Shown here in pieces: positions 27,701 to 37,099 of a stretch of 64,000 nt of DNA. The first letter of the stretch is position 1. Each line of letters starts with the position of its first letter. This stretch comes from Pandoraea horticolens (lineage in GTDB: Bacteria > Pseudomonadota > Gammaproteobacteria > Burkholderiales > Burkholderiaceae). Below the pieces are notes generated by a model. The model was not told the origin of the DNA, did not search any database, and was given only the letters and a program-made list of their open reading frames with translations. Location: the NCBI RefSeq assembly GCF_902459555.1, contig NZ_CABPSM010000016.1, positions 1 to 64,000 of the forward strand. The letters run 5' to 3'. The position numbers were made by a program, and so were the translations under genes.

Positions 27701-27747
27701 AAAAAAACGCCGAATCCCTTTCCTAACAAAGGATTCAGCGTTTTTTT
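27701..27747. terminator. Terminator of the acyl-CoA ligase cluster
   Basis: AAAAAAACGC-C-GAATCC (27701-27716) pairs with GGATTC-A-GCGTTTTTTT (27731-27747), with one mismatch. The A-tract and T-tract make it effective on both strands. It lies 25 bases after the stop of the minus-strand ligase gene. Confidence 0.85.
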
Positions 27748-27771
27748 GAGAAAACGGAATAGAGATTCCGA

Positions 27772-29322
27772 TTACCGACTGGCAGTAGACTTTTGTGAAT
27801 CCGGCACCGCCGATAACCAGCCGATGAGAATTGGCTTTTGCACTTTCCCAAGTGCGCTTTTGGGTAGCGCATCGAGAATGACGACCCGTCGCGGCAATTT
27901 GAAGCGAGCGATGCGCTCGCCGAGGAAGTCGAGCACGGTCTGCGGCGTAGCACCCGCCGATGGCAAAGGCACGATGACGGCGACGGGCACCTCGCCCCAT
28001 CGTTCGTCCGGCACACCGACGATAGCGGCCTCCAGGACGCCGGGGCAATCGACCAGCGCGTTCTCGATTTCCGCCGGATAGATGTTCTCGCCGCCTGAGA
28101 TGATCATGTCCTTGCTGCGGCCCACGACTTCAAAGCAGCCGTCCTCGTGCAAGCGCGCCAGATCGCCCGAATGGAACCAGCCGTCCGCGAACGAAACATG
28201 TCCGGGTGCACGCCAGTATTCGCGCATCACGTTCGGTGCGCGCACGAGTATTTCGCCGACGTCTCCCGCAGGCACGTCCTGCCCGGTCACATCGGTCAGT
28301 CGCACTTCGACGCCCGGGCACGCACGGCCGACCGCACCAGGATGCGCCTTCGCTTCGCCGAAGCGCAGCGCGATCGACACGGGGCCGGTTTCCGTAGCGC
28401 CATATACCTGCCCGAGCGGAATACCGCGCGCGTGGAACGCATCGATGGCGGACATCGGTACTACGCTGGACCCGGCCATCACCCCGCGTAGCGACGACAA
28501 ATCCGTGGTCGGCCATGCCGGATGCAACTGCACGGCCCGCAGCGTGGCGGGCACCATCAGCGAGAGCGTCGGACGATGCTTCGCGACATCCGATAACCAG
28601 GCGCCCGGATCGAAACGCGGGTGCAGCGTAACGCTCGCCCCGCGCAGCAATGCAGGCAACGTCTGAACACATAGGCCGCCGACATGGAACATCGGCAAGG
28701 TCGACAGGACGTGGTCGTCGGCGCGCATGTCGTGCGCCCACCAACTGGCTTCGGCATTGGCGAGCAACCCCGCCTGTGTGTGCAATGCGCCCTTAGGCTC
28801 TCCCGTCGTGCCGGACGTGTACACGAGCAGCACAGGCGCATCGGCCGCAACGTCGGGATAGTCGACCGGCTTGGTCGACGGCACGGCGATGAGCCCTTCG
28901 ATCGGAGCGATGGCGGGCGGCGGCAGGTCGGTGACAGCCTCCTGTTCAAGCGAGTCGCGAATCTGACGAGCGGCGTCGCGATGCGTCGCGTCGAACCACA
29001 ACACACGCACACCTGCGTGGCGCACGATGGCGGCCAGCTCGGGCACGGCGAGCCGGAAGTTCAGCGGCAGGAAGATGGCACCGGCGCGGGCGCACGCAAA
29101 CAGCAGCGCCAGTTGCAACTCGTCGTTCAGGCCGAGACACGCGACACGCTCGCCCGGCGCGATGCGCCAGGTGCTGCGCAAATGCCCCCCCACCCGCTCG
29201 ACGCGTCGCCACAATGCAGCGTAGTCGGTCTGCTCCGATTCATCGCCAATGCCACATCGCAACGCCAGCCGCTCCGGCGTGGCGCGTGCGTGACGGGCAA
29301 GCGCTTCTACAAAAGGCGTCAA
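27772..29322 (-). CDS. AMP-forming acyl-CoA ligase
   Basis: The 516-residue ANL-superfamily enzyme has the P-loop YTSGTTGEPKG (168-178), YGATETGP (A5), DGWFHSGDLARLHEDG and VVGRSKDMIISGGENIYPAEIE. The C-terminal adenylation Lys lies in LPKSALGKVQK. It activates a carboxylic acid as acyl-AMP and then acyl-CoA, and the substrate class cannot be read from sequence. It is the last gene of the minus-strand cluster that starts with the NicX-like gene, 129 bases after the flavoprotein gene. It may trap a ring-cleavage or side-chain acid as a CoA ester. Confidence 0.87.
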   Translation of the reverse strand: MTPFVEALARHARATPERLALRCGIGDESEQTDYAALWRRVERVGGHLRSTWRIAPGERVACLGLNDELQLALLFACARAGAIFLPLNFRLAVPELAAIVRHAGVRVLWFDATHRDAARQIRDSLEQEAVTDLPPPAIAPIEGLIAVPSTKPVDYPDVAADAPVLLVYTSGTTGEPKGALHTQAGLLANAEASWWAHDMRADDHVLSTLPMFHVGGLCVQTLPALLRGASVTLHPRFDPGAWLSDVAKHRPTLSLMVPATLRAVQLHPAWPTTDLSSLRGVMAGSSVVPMSAIDAFHARGIPLGQVYGATETGPVSIALRFGEAKAHPGAVGRACPGVEVRLTDVTGQDVPAGDVGEILVRAPNVMREYWRAPGHVSFADGWFHSGDLARLHEDGCFEVVGRSKDMIISGGENIYPAEIENALVDCPGVLEAAIVGVPDERWGEVPVAVIVPLPSAGATPQTVLDFLGERIARFKLPRRVVILDALPKSALGKVQKPILIGWLSAVPDSQKSTASR

Positions 29323-29451
29323 CTTGTTCTCCGTAACAAGACAGACGGCGAGGCGCGGGGCCGACGACCAGTTCGTGATGGCCTGCGACGGTGCGATCCG
29401 TGCGGCCCGCCCACCTCGCTGATTCGCTGATTCGCGATGCCGGCGTGCCGC

Positions 29452-30696
29452 TTACTCGTCGGACTCGCCTGGTTCGTAGAGCGCCTCGCGGCCAATACGA
29501 TCGAGGCACAGCTCTGCCGTCCACGGCAGCATCAGCGCGCCGCAACGCGAATCGCGATACATGCGCTCGAGCGGCAGCGTCTTGAGCATCGACTGCCCGC
29601 CGCAGGTGCGAATGGCAAGACGGCACAGCTCGTTGGCATTCTCCATGATCGTGTACTGCGCTGCATACGCTCGCATACGCGCCTCCTTGCCCGGGTCGGC
29701 TCGGCCGTCCTGCAAGGCGCGAAGGAACAGCGCGCGCGTTTGCTCGAGCATGATATGCATTTGCGCGACGGCAATCTGCTTGGTCGGATACATGCGGCGC
29801 TTGACCGGCGCGCCCATCCCTTCCGCTTCCCCGCGAAGATAGCGCACCGTGAAGTCGTAGGCTGCCTGAGCGATCCCCATGTACGTCGGGGCGAGCGTCA
29901 TGAACATGTGCGGCCAGCGGCTCGCGGCCTGGTAGTAGACACCCCGCGGCATCAGTTGCAGTTCGTCGGGAACGAACACGTCCTTGAAGAGTAACGTGCG
30001 CGAGACGGTGCCCCGCATGCCGAGCGGGTCCCAGTCGCCGGTGACGCTCACGCCCGGAGCATCGCCCGGCACGGCGATGTAGAACGTGTCCTTCATCGAC
30101 AACTCGGGCTTGTCCTCGGTACACAGCACGCCGTAGTAGTTGGCCGCCCCGGAGAGCGACGCGAAAATCTTGCGTCCGTTGATCTTCCAGCCGCCGTCGA
30201 CCTTCGTCGCGGTCGTGCCGAACGGCGCCTTGCCCGCAGCCGCCGCGCTGCCTTCCGAGAATGGCTGTGCGTAAATCGCTCCGTCCTGAATCACGCGCGC
30301 GAAGTGATGCTCGCGATAGCGTGCATGTTCGGCACGCTGCTCGGGCGTCATGTCGAGATCGTCGGCAAGAATGCCGGTCCACATCATCGAGCAGGTGTGC
30401 ATGTTGAACGTAAGCGCCGTGGCGCCACAGTGACGCCCCAGCTCGGCGGAGACCATCATATAAGTGGCGAAATCGGCGCCCAGACCACCATCCGACTCGG
30501 GAATGCACAACTTCAGCAGACCGGCGGCACGCATATCGTCGTAATTCTCGAACGGGAACGACGCTTCGCGATCCCAGCGGGCGGCACGCGGCGCGAGCGA
30601 CTCGCGCCCCACCTGCTCGGCCAGCGCCAACAGGTACCGCTGCTTGTCTGTGAGCGGGTAGTGCTCGCCGACGATCGATGGGGGCTGATAGGCCAC
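29452..30696 (-). CDS. Acyl-CoA-dehydrogenase-fold flavoprotein lacking the usual catalytic Glu
   Basis: The 414-residue protein has all three ACAD domains: IPESDGGLGADFATYMMVSAELGRH, the FAD/substrate loops (YAQPFSEGSA, GWKINGRKIFASLSGAANYY) and a C-terminal helical bundle. The classical base in the YEGT motif is absent; the equivalent place reads MLPWTAE (389-395). The alternative Glu position used by isovaleryl-CoA dehydrogenase appears to be Pro (SRWPHMF). It may be a dehydrogenase with another base or a flavin-dependent monooxygenase of the same fold. A flavin reductase gene lies in the same cluster. It starts 9 bases after the hydrolase gene. Confidence 0.85.
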   Translation of the reverse strand: MAYQPPSIVGEHYPLTDKQRYLLALAEQVGRESLAPRAARWDREASFPFENYDDMRAAGLLKLCIPESDGGLGADFATYMMVSAELGRHCGATALTFNMHTCSMMWTGILADDLDMTPEQRAEHARYREHHFARVIQDGAIYAQPFSEGSAAAAGKAPFGTTATKVDGGWKINGRKIFASLSGAANYYGVLCTEDKPELSMKDTFYIAVPGDAPGVSVTGDWDPLGMRGTVSRTLLFKDVFVPDELQLMPRGVYYQAASRWPHMFMTLAPTYMGIAQAAYDFTVRYLRGEAEGMGAPVKRRMYPTKQIAVAQMHIMLEQTRALFLRALQDGRADPGKEARMRAYAAQYTIMENANELCRLAIRTCGGQSMLKTLPLERMYRDSRCGALMLPWTAELCLDRIGREALYEPGESDE

Positions 30697-30705
30697 GGTA
30701 GTCTC

Positions 30706-31503
30706 CTAGAGTGTTGCGAGGAAAGCGCGCACCTCGGCGTCGAATGCCGCCGGGTGCGTCAGATTCATGAGATGTCCTGCGCCGGGCAGACAGACGTATC
30801 GAGCCTGCGGGATCGATTCGGCCATGCGCACCATGACTTTCGGTGGCGCATTGGTGTCGTGCTCGCCCGCGATGAGCAGCACCGGCACAGCCAGACGTGC
30901 GAGCGCGGCGCGCTGCTCGAAACCGACCAGCGCTTGCAGCGCCGCACGGTAGGCGTCTGGGGTAAGCGCGCCCATCGCGTCGACCGCCCGTGCGTGCGCG
31001 CTGGCACGCACGGCGGCATCTGGTTCGCCGAGCATGCCCGGCACGATGGCCTCGGCCATCTCGCGCAGCGTCTTGCCCGCATCGAGCGGCGCCGTGCGCT
31101 GACGCACGAATTCGCGCTGAAAGTCGCCATCCGGTTTGCCGAATGCGGGCGACGTGCCGCACAACACGAGCGCGGCAATATCCCGCGTGAACGGCTCGCC
31201 GCGTGCCATCAGCTCCTGCGCGACCATGCCGCCCATGCTGTGGCCGACGAGCACGAATCGTGACGGTCCCAACGCATCGAGCAACGTCCTCAGGCTGTCG
31301 GCCAGCGACGCCATCGTCGGCTCGGCCGGCATGGCGCTCTCGCCGTAACCGGGCATGTCCCAGGCCACGACGCGATAGCCCGCCGCCGCGAATGTCTCGA
31401 ATTGCGACGGCCAGACCTGACGATTGCCACCGATACCGTGCAGCAGCACGAGTGTGAGCGGGCCATCGCCCGCCGTGCGGCAGGCGGGTAGGGAAAGCGT
31501 CAT
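30706..31503 (-). CDS. Alpha/beta hydrolase (NicD/PcaD-like)
   Basis: The 265-residue hydrolase has the oxyanion loop LLHGIGGNRQVW (21-32), nucleophile elbow VGHSMGG (Ser89), acid in AGEHDTNAP and the catalytic His in GAGHLMNLTHP. No signal peptide is present, so it is cytoplasmic. Its start overlaps the stop of the NicX-like gene by 4 bases (ATGA), so the two are coupled. In nicotinate catabolism an alpha/beta hydrolase, NicD, deformylates the product of NicX, so a comparable role is reasonable. Enol-lactone hydrolase activity is another option. Confidence 0.85.
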   Translation of the reverse strand: MTLSLPACRTAGDGPLTLVLLHGIGGNRQVWPSQFETFAAAGYRVVAWDMPGYGESAMPAEPTMASLADSLRTLLDALGPSRFVLVGHSMGGMVAQELMARGEPFTRDIAALVLCGTSPAFGKPDGDFQREFVRQRTAPLDAGKTLREMAEAIVPGMLGEPDAAVRASAHARAVDAMGALTPDAYRAALQALVGFEQRAALARLAVPVLLIAGEHDTNAPPKVMVRMAESIPQARYVCLPGAGHLMNLTHPAAFDAEVRAFLATL

Positions 31504-32549
31504 GATGCGAACTCGCCTTGCAATTGCCCGTCGCGCACGACGACATCGCCATCGAGCGCGATCGTGCAGCGCCGCAGCGGCAAATCGAAGTGACCGAGCG
31601 TATGACGTCCCGCCACTTCGTTGGCGCCCGTCGAATACAGGAAGTTACCTGCGAAGGCGCGCTGCTCCGTGCCGTTGCAATCGCGCTTGTCGTAGCAGGC
31701 GAGTGCATCCCAGCGCGCCCGTGGGTTCAGGCCGAAGCCGACGTGCGAGACGGCATACGCTTCGCGATCTCCCCACGCGGCGAAGTACTCGCGCATGAGG
31801 TCGACGTCGACACCTTCGCCGTCGATGGCGACGACATAGTCGTCCTCGACCGTGAGTTCGATGCGATCGCGCAGATATTGTTTGAACGTCAGATTGATGT
31901 CGCCGGGGGCGAGCACGAGCCGGCCGTTCACGCTATGGGCGGCGGGGAACGCCAGTGCCAGACCACCCGGCCAGTGGGCGACCTGTCCGGGTTTGGCGCA
32001 CCAGCCCCAGACACCGCCCACGCGCGCGTCGCGAAGACCGATGCGCAGATCGGTGCCAGCGCCGGACGTGACGTGCATTTGTGCAGCGCCGCGCAAACGC
32101 TTGATCGCCGCACGCACTTTCGGCTCGAGCGCCGGATCGGTCGCGCAGCGTTCCAGAATTTCGGGATGTTCGTTGGAGACCATCAGCACGCGCGCGCCAC
32201 CGCCCAGAATCTCAGGCAGTTCGGGGGCATGCAACAGGCCTTCGACGGTGCAATCGACGACAAGCGTCGCCGCCCTCAGCGCCGCCACGACCGGTGCCAA
32301 TTGACCCAGCGCATCGCTTGCCCCCGTCGAGCGCACCGGCACAGGGGCACTCACGCGCGGGCTTGGCACGACGAGCCGGAAAGGCCTGGCGCCAAGCGAT
32401 TCGGCGGCAAGCTGGGCTAATTCCACGTTGACAGGCCGGGATTGCGTTTCGGCTACAATCGCCACCACATCGCCGGGTCGTATGTCGCAACGCCGCAAGG
32501 TCGCGGCAAATACGTCGATCCACTTATGCTCGATTCGCTCGATCAGCAT
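31500..32549 (-). CDS. NicX-like dioxygenase (2,5-dihydroxypyridine 5,6-dioxygenase family)
   Basis: The 349-residue product resembles P. putida NicX (about 350 residues) along its length. Shared pieces are HWPGGLALAFP, GDINLTFKQYLRDRI, SHVGFGLNPRARWDALACYD and GHFDLPLRRCTI. His269, His320 and Asp322 align by position with the NicX iron ligands (His265, His318, Asp320, as I recall them). It may cleave a dihydroxylated N-heteroaromatic ring with oxygen. The family overlaps with M29 aminopeptidases in annotation, so peptidase labels may appear. It is the first gene of the minus-strand cluster, behind a promoter with a MarR-type palindrome. Confidence 0.75.
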   Translation of the reverse strand: MLIERIEHKWIDVFAATLRRCDIRPGDVVAIVAETQSRPVNVELAQLAAESLGARPFRLVVPSPRVSAPVPVRSTGASDALGQLAPVVAALRAATLVVDCTVEGLLHAPELPEILGGGARVLMVSNEHPEILERCATDPALEPKVRAAIKRLRGAAQMHVTSGAGTDLRIGLRDARVGGVWGWCAKPGQVAHWPGGLALAFPAAHSVNGRLVLAPGDINLTFKQYLRDRIELTVEDDYVVAIDGEGVDVDLMREYFAAWGDREAYAVSHVGFGLNPRARWDALACYDKRDCNGTEQRAFAGNFLYSTGANEVAGRHTLGHFDLPLRRCTIALDGDVVVRDGQLQGEFAS

Positions 32550-32649
32550 ATCGTCTCCTGAGCGTCTGACCCTCTCGCCCGCCGGGGGCTGCTTCGCCCC
32601 GTGGCACGCTGCTGGCCGTCACGCGTCTTGTCGATCTGTTGTTCGTGCC

Positions 32650-32677
32650 ATAATATATGAATATTCATACAAATCAA
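32650..32677 (-). promoter_or_regulatory. Promoter of the NicX-like cluster with MarR-type palindrome
   Basis: On the minus strand TTGATT (32677-32672) and TATTAT (32655-32650) are spaced 16 bases. The spacer holds the perfect 14-bp palindrome TATGAATATTCATA (32656-32669). Size and composition suit a MarR dimer, and a marR gene lies in the divergent operon. Binding here would block the cluster promoter and perhaps the divergent one. Confidence 0.65.
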
Positions 32678-32712
32678 CCCGATCAAATTTACCGGACGGG
32701 AGTGCAGGGACA

Positions 32713-33231
32713 GTGAACGCCAAACGCGCCGCAGTGCCAGATTTCGACAGCGCAGCTTTTCGTCATGCGCTCGGTCAATTTGCGACCGGGGTTACGGTAA
32801 TCACCACGCGCGCCGACGACGGCTCGCTCATCGGTATCACCGCCAGTTCGTTCAATTCGGTGTCGCTCACGCCACCGCTCATTCTGTGGAGTCTCGCCAC
32901 GCGAGCGGGCAGCATGCCCGTCTTCCGCGAAAACTCGCACTACGCCGTGAATGTGCTGGCGGCCGATCAACTCGACATCTGCAAGCGCTTTGCCACGATG
33001 AAGGGCGACCGTTTTGCAGGAGTGCCATACACGTTGTCGCCGTCGGGCACGCCGGTGCTCGATGGTGCGCTCGCTTGGTTCGAGTGTCATAACCGCAGCC
33101 GTTACAACGAAGGCGATCACGTCATCTTCGTCGGTGAAGTCGAGCGTTGCGGCGTCCACGCGAACGTTTCCGGGCGCATGCCGCTGATCTTCCACGCCGG
33201 CGGCTTTCACAAGCCGCAGTCGCTCGGTTAA
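32713..33231 (+). CDS. Flavin reductase (HpaC-like)
   Basis: The start is GTG 32713 with AGGGA 4-8 bases upstream, giving 172 residues. The flavin-reductase-like split barrel shows FRHALGQFATGVTVITT, the FMN-binding ITASSFNSVSLTPPLILW, FRENSHYAVNVLA and DHVIFVGEVERC. It reduces FMN or FAD with NAD(P)H to feed a partner monooxygenase. It is divergent from the NicX-like gene and 7 bases upstream of marR. The obvious partner in the cluster is the ACAD-fold flavoprotein, which is an inference. Confidence 0.88.
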   Translation: MNAKRAAVPDFDSAAFRHALGQFATGVTVITTRADDGSLIGITASSFNSVSLTPPLILWSLATRAGSMPVFRENSHYAVNVLAADQLDICKRFATMKGDRFAGVPYTLSPSGTPVLDGALAWFECHNRSRYNEGDHVIFVGEVERCGVHANVSGRMPLIFHAGGFHKPQSLG

Positions 33232-33238
33232 GCCGCCC

Positions 33239-33697
33239 ATGTCTGCCGGTGGAGCGCCGTTCGTCGACGATTATCTGGCGTATCTGCTCGCCCGCGCGAG
33301 CACGCTGGTCTCCGATGAGTTTCATCGCGAAGTCGCCGCGGCGGGTCTGGGCGTGTCGGAGTGGCGAGTGCTCGCCACACTCTCCGACGGCCGCGCGCGC
33401 ACCATCAATCAACTGGCCGACATCGTGCTCGCCAAGCAGCCGACGCTCACCAAAGTCGTCGACCGGCTGGAAGCGACGGGCGACGTCGTGCGCGGCGAAA
33501 GCGCGACGGATCGGCGTCAGTCGCTGGTCTCGCTGACCGACGCCGGACGCGCGCGCGTCGCGCCGTTGCTCGCCAGCGCACGCCGCCACGAAGCCGGGGT
33601 ACTCGCCCGCTTCGGCGCGGAACAATCCGCCTTGCTCAAAGCAACGTTGCGCCGTCTGATCGAAGAAATGGCGCAAGGAACGCAGAGCCCTCAATAG
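33239..33697 (+). CDS. MarR family regulator
   Basis: The 152-residue product has the MarR winged helix: [45 protein letters not shown], then the wing ([20 protein letters not shown]). It is co-transcribed with the flavin reductase gene. It most likely represses both divergent operons through the palindrome at 32656 and is released by a pathway acid. NicR of the nicotinate cluster is also a MarR protein. The gap to kynB is 220 bases, so it need not control the kyn operon. Confidence 0.9.
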   Translation: MSAGGAPFVDDYLAYLLARASTLVSDEFHREVAAAGLGVSEWRVLATLSDGRARTINQLADIVLAKQPTLTKVVDRLEATGDVVRGESATDRRQSLVSLTDAGRARVAPLLASARRHEAGVLARFGAEQSALLKATLRRLIEEMAQGTQSPQ

Positions 33698-33917
33698 GCC
33701 CTTTCCGATCACTGCACGGGCGTGTCCGAAAACGCGAATCGCGCAGCACGGCGAATCGTCAAAAATTCCACCACTTCGCCATATTGTCGAATTTTCTTTC
33801 CTCAATAGCCGAAAAATACATTTTTACTATCAATTTCACTCATCACGATCCGAGAATACGCAAGCACTTGCGACGCGAATTCTTCTAAGATGCGCATATC
33901 GATTCACGCTATGGCGC

Positions 33918-34589
33918 ATGTCCATGACCGCACCCAGCAAACGCCCTGCCGATGCGCGCAACGAGCGCCGCATATGGGATATCAGCGCCCCGCTCTCGAG
34001 CGACACCCCTGTCTGGCCTGGTGACACGCCGTTCTCGGAACAGTCCGTGTGGCAGATCGGACCGGGCTGCCCGGTCAATGTGGGACGCATCACGCTATCG
34101 CCACATACAGGCGCGCATGCCGACGCACCGCGTCATTACGACGACGACGGCGCCTTCATTGGCGAAGTGCCGTTAGGGACATATCTGGGGCCATGCCGGG
34201 TGATGCATTGCCTTGGCGCATCGCCGGTCGTCACGCCGGAGATGGTCGCGGCGCATCTGACGGATGTACCGCCGCGTGTGCTGCTGCGCACGTATAAGCG
34301 CGCGCCGGTGGCTCACTGGGATAGCGCGTTTTGCGCGGTGGCGCCCGAGACCGTCGACCTGCTCGCGTCGCATGGCGTGACGTTGGTCGGTATCGACACG
34401 CCGTCGCTCGATCCGCAGGAAAGTAAGACGATGGACGCGCATCACCGCATTCGCGCGCATCGCATGGCCATCCTCGAAGGGCTGGTGCTCGACGCGATTG
34501 CGCCGGGCGATTACGAACTCATCGCCTTGCCGCTCAAGTTCATGCGGCTCGATGCGAGCCCGGTACGCGCGGTACTGCGTTCCTTTTGA
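33918..34589 (+). CDS. kynB: Kynurenine formamidase
   Basis: The 223-residue product belongs to the bacterial cyclase-type KynB family. The metal-binding motif is [12 protein letters not shown] (63-74), with [20 protein letters not shown] before it and [19 protein letters not shown] after it. It hydrolyses N-formyl-L-kynurenine to L-kynurenine and formate. ATG 33918 or 33924 may start. It leads the kynB-kynU-kynA operon; the 220-base gap upstream should hold the promoter. No Lrp-type KynR gene is adjacent. Confidence 0.95.
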   Translation: MSMTAPSKRPADARNERRIWDISAPLSSDTPVWPGDTPFSEQSVWQIGPGCPVNVGRITLSPHTGAHADAPRHYDDDGAFIGEVPLGTYLGPCRVMHCLGASPVVTPEMVAAHLTDVPPRVLLRTYKRAPVAHWDSAFCAVAPETVDLLASHGVTLVGIDTPSLDPQESKTMDAHHRIRAHRMAILEGLVLDAIAPGDYELIALPLKFMRLDASPVRAVLRSF

Positions 34590-34660
34590 ACGGTACGGCC
34601 CGCACCGGCTTCGCAGCAAACGACTTTTTTTGTACTGATTTCACTCACAAAGCGCAAACC

Positions 34661-35914
34661 ATGACGTCTTCTCGCAACGATTGTCTGGCCCTTGATGCGG
34701 CCGATCCGCTCGCCCCGCTGCGCGCGCAATTCGATCTGCCGCCGGATGTGATCTATCTCGACGGCAACTCGCTGGGCGCACGCCCGCTGGCTTCTGCCAA
34801 ACGCGCACAGGAAGTGATCGCTGCCGAATGGGGCAAGGGCCTCATCCGCAGTTGGAACGAGGCAAACTGGTTCGCACTGCCGCGCACGTTGGGCGATGCG
34901 CTGGCACCGATCGTCGGTGCGGGCAAAGGCGAAGTCGTGGTGACGGACACCACGTCGAGCAACCTGTTCAAGGTGATGGCCGCCGCCCTCGATGCGCAGC
35001 GCACGCGCGGGCTGCAACGCAGAGTGATCGTCTCGGAGCGCAGCAACTTCCCGACCGACCTCTACATCGTGCAAGGTCTCACGCGCCTGCTCGACGACGG
35101 CTACTCGCTGCGTCTGATCGATTCGCCGGACGAACTGCCGAGCGCACTGGGTGACGATGTCGCCGTGGTGCTGCTCACGCACGTGAACTACCGCACCGGC
35201 GCCATGTACGACATGACCTCGCGCACGGCGGAGATTCATGCGGCCGGTGCACTGGTGGTGTGGGATCTCTGCCACTCGGCCGGTGCGGTGCCGGTCGACC
35301 TGAACGGCGCCGACGCAGACTATGCCGTGGGCTGCACGTACAAATATCTGAACGGGGGCCCCGGTTCGCCGGCGTTCGTATGGGTCAACAAGCGTCACCA
35401 GGACACCTTCTGGCAGCCGCTGTCGGGTTGGTGGGGCCATCGCACGCCGTTCGCCATGCTGCCGGAATACACACCGGACGATGGCATTGGACGTTACCTG
35501 TGCGGCACGCAACCGATTGTCTCACTCTCGCTCGTGCAGTGCGGTCTGGACATCTTCGCGCAGACCTCGATGGACGCGCTGCGTCGCAAATCGCTCGCGT
35601 TGACCGACCTGTTCATCGAGCTGGTGGAAACGCGCTGCGCCGAATTCCCGCTGACGCTGGTGACGCCGCGCGATCACGCCGCAAGGGGCTCGCAGGTGAG
35701 CTTCGAGCATCCGGAAGGATTTGCCGTGATTCAGGCGTTGATCGCACGCGGGGTTATCGGCGACTATCGCGAGCCGCGCATCATGCGTTTCGGCATGACA
35801 CCGCTCTATACGAGCTTTGCCGATGTCTGGGATTCGGTAGAGGTTTTGCGCGACGTGCTGAGCACGGGCTCGTGGGACAAGCCTGAGTTTCATCGCCGCG
35901 GCGCGGTGACCTGA
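34661..35914 (+). CDS. kynU: Kynureninase
   Basis: The start is ATG 34661, giving 417 residues, normal for the family. The frame extends upstream, but those residues are not family-like. PLP enzyme features are [24 protein letters not shown] and the Schiff-base Lys in [15 protein letters not shown] (Lys228). The enzyme cleaves L-kynurenine to anthranilate and L-alanine. It is the middle gene of the kyn operon, 71 bases after kynB. Confidence 0.96.
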   Translation: MTSSRNDCLALDAADPLAPLRAQFDLPPDVIYLDGNSLGARPLASAKRAQEVIAAEWGKGLIRSWNEANWFALPRTLGDALAPIVGAGKGEVVVTDTTSSNLFKVMAAALDAQRTRGLQRRVIVSERSNFPTDLYIVQGLTRLLDDGYSLRLIDSPDELPSALGDDVAVVLLTHVNYRTGAMYDMTSRTAEIHAAGALVVWDLCHSAGAVPVDLNGADADYAVGCTYKYLNGGPGSPAFVWVNKRHQDTFWQPLSGWWGHRTPFAMLPEYTPDDGIGRYLCGTQPIVSLSLVQCGLDIFAQTSMDALRRKSLALTDLFIELVETRCAEFPLTLVTPRDHAARGSQVSFEHPEGFAVIQALIARGVIGDYREPRIMRFGMTPLYTSFADVWDSVEVLRDVLSTGSWDKPEFHRRGAVT

Positions 35915-35930
35915 GAGAGGAATGATCAGC

Positions 35931-36893
35931 ATGAGCAAACTCTCCTCCACAAGCGGCCACAAAGACACTCCGGTGGACACCGCGCCTGCACAAGGCGGGT
36001 GCCCGTTCGGGCATCAGGGCGCAGACAACGCGACGGGCGACGCGAAAGCCTCGCAAAGCGCGCCCGCCGACGCGACGCAATGGCACGATGCTCAGCTCGA
36101 TTTTTCCAAGAGCATGAGCTACGGCGACTACCTGTCGCTCGATCCGATTCTGAATGCACAACATCCGCGATCGACCGATCACAACGAGATGCTGTTCATC
36201 ATTCAGCATCAGACGAGCGAGTTGTGGATGAAGCTCGCGTTGTACGAATTGCAGGCGGCACGCTCTGCGGTTCACAACGACGAATTGCCGCCCGCATTCA
36301 AGATGCTCGCGCGTGTATCGCGCATTCTCGAACAACTGGTTCAGGCATGGAGTGTGCTGGCGACGATGACGCCGTCCGAGTATTCGTCGATGCGTCCGTC
36401 ACTGGGCAGTTCGTCGGGCTTTCAGTCGTATCAGTACCGCATTCTGGAATTCATGCTGGGCAACAAGAATGCGGCGATGCTCAAGCCCCATTCGCATCGT
36501 CCCGATCTCTTCCAGCAGGTGGAAGCGGCGCTCAACGCCCCGTCGTTCTATGACGAGGTGGTGCGTCTGCTCGCCCGTCGAGGCTTCGCGATTGCCCCGG
36601 CACGACTCGAACGCGACTGGACGCAACCGACGCCTCACGACGAGACCGTCGAGGCGGCGTGGCTCGAGGTGTATCGCAATCCGTCGCAACACTGGGAGTT
36701 GTATGAGATGGCCGAGGAATTGGTCGATCTCGAAGATGCCTTCCGCCAATGGCGCTTCCGCCACGTGACAACTGTCGAGCGCATCATCGGCTTCAAGCAA
36801 GGCACTGGCGGCACCAGCGGGGCACCCTATCTGCGCAAGATGCTCGATGTGGTGCTGTTCCCCGAGTTGTGGCACGTGCGAACGTTGCTGTGA
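35931..36893 (+). CDS. kynA: Tryptophan 2,3-dioxygenase
   Basis: I choose ATG 35931, about 10 bases from GAGAGAGGA; ATG 35922 is too close to that site. The product has 320 residues. An N-terminal extension of about 45 residues contains CPFGHQ. The haem enzyme core follows: [55 protein letters not shown] and the proximal-His region [24 protein letters not shown]. It opens the indole ring of tryptophan to N-formylkynurenine, the first step of the pathway completed by KynB and KynU. Confidence 0.96.
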   Translation: MSKLSSTSGHKDTPVDTAPAQGGCPFGHQGADNATGDAKASQSAPADATQWHDAQLDFSKSMSYGDYLSLDPILNAQHPRSTDHNEMLFIIQHQTSELWMKLALYELQAARSAVHNDELPPAFKMLARVSRILEQLVQAWSVLATMTPSEYSSMRPSLGSSSGFQSYQYRILEFMLGNKNAAMLKPHSHRPDLFQQVEAALNAPSFYDEVVRLLARRGFAIAPARLERDWTQPTPHDETVEAAWLEVYRNPSQHWELYEMAEELVDLEDAFRQWRFRHVTTVERIIGFKQGTGGTSGAPYLRKMLDVVLFPELWHVRTLL

Positions 36894-37099
36894 TGGCGTT
36901 GCGGTGAGAACACCCACTGCATAGATTTGGCGAGCGCCCGCCTCTTTTTGCCCTGGGCTGCGGCGCTTGCCCATCCCCTGACTCCGGTCCCGTGCCTGTT
37001 AAGTTGCTACGTCGGGGGACGGACAATCACTGCCATCGTGCGCCCCGCCGCGCAACGCTCATCGTGTCGATGGGTGTCGTCGGATCGATATCGGTTGTG

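Noticed and set aside
29240-31708. An 822-codon minus-strand frame across the ACAD-fold and hydrolase genes
   Set aside because: Arg/Ala/Gly-rich with no family match; the overlapping frames encode two well-conserved proteins.
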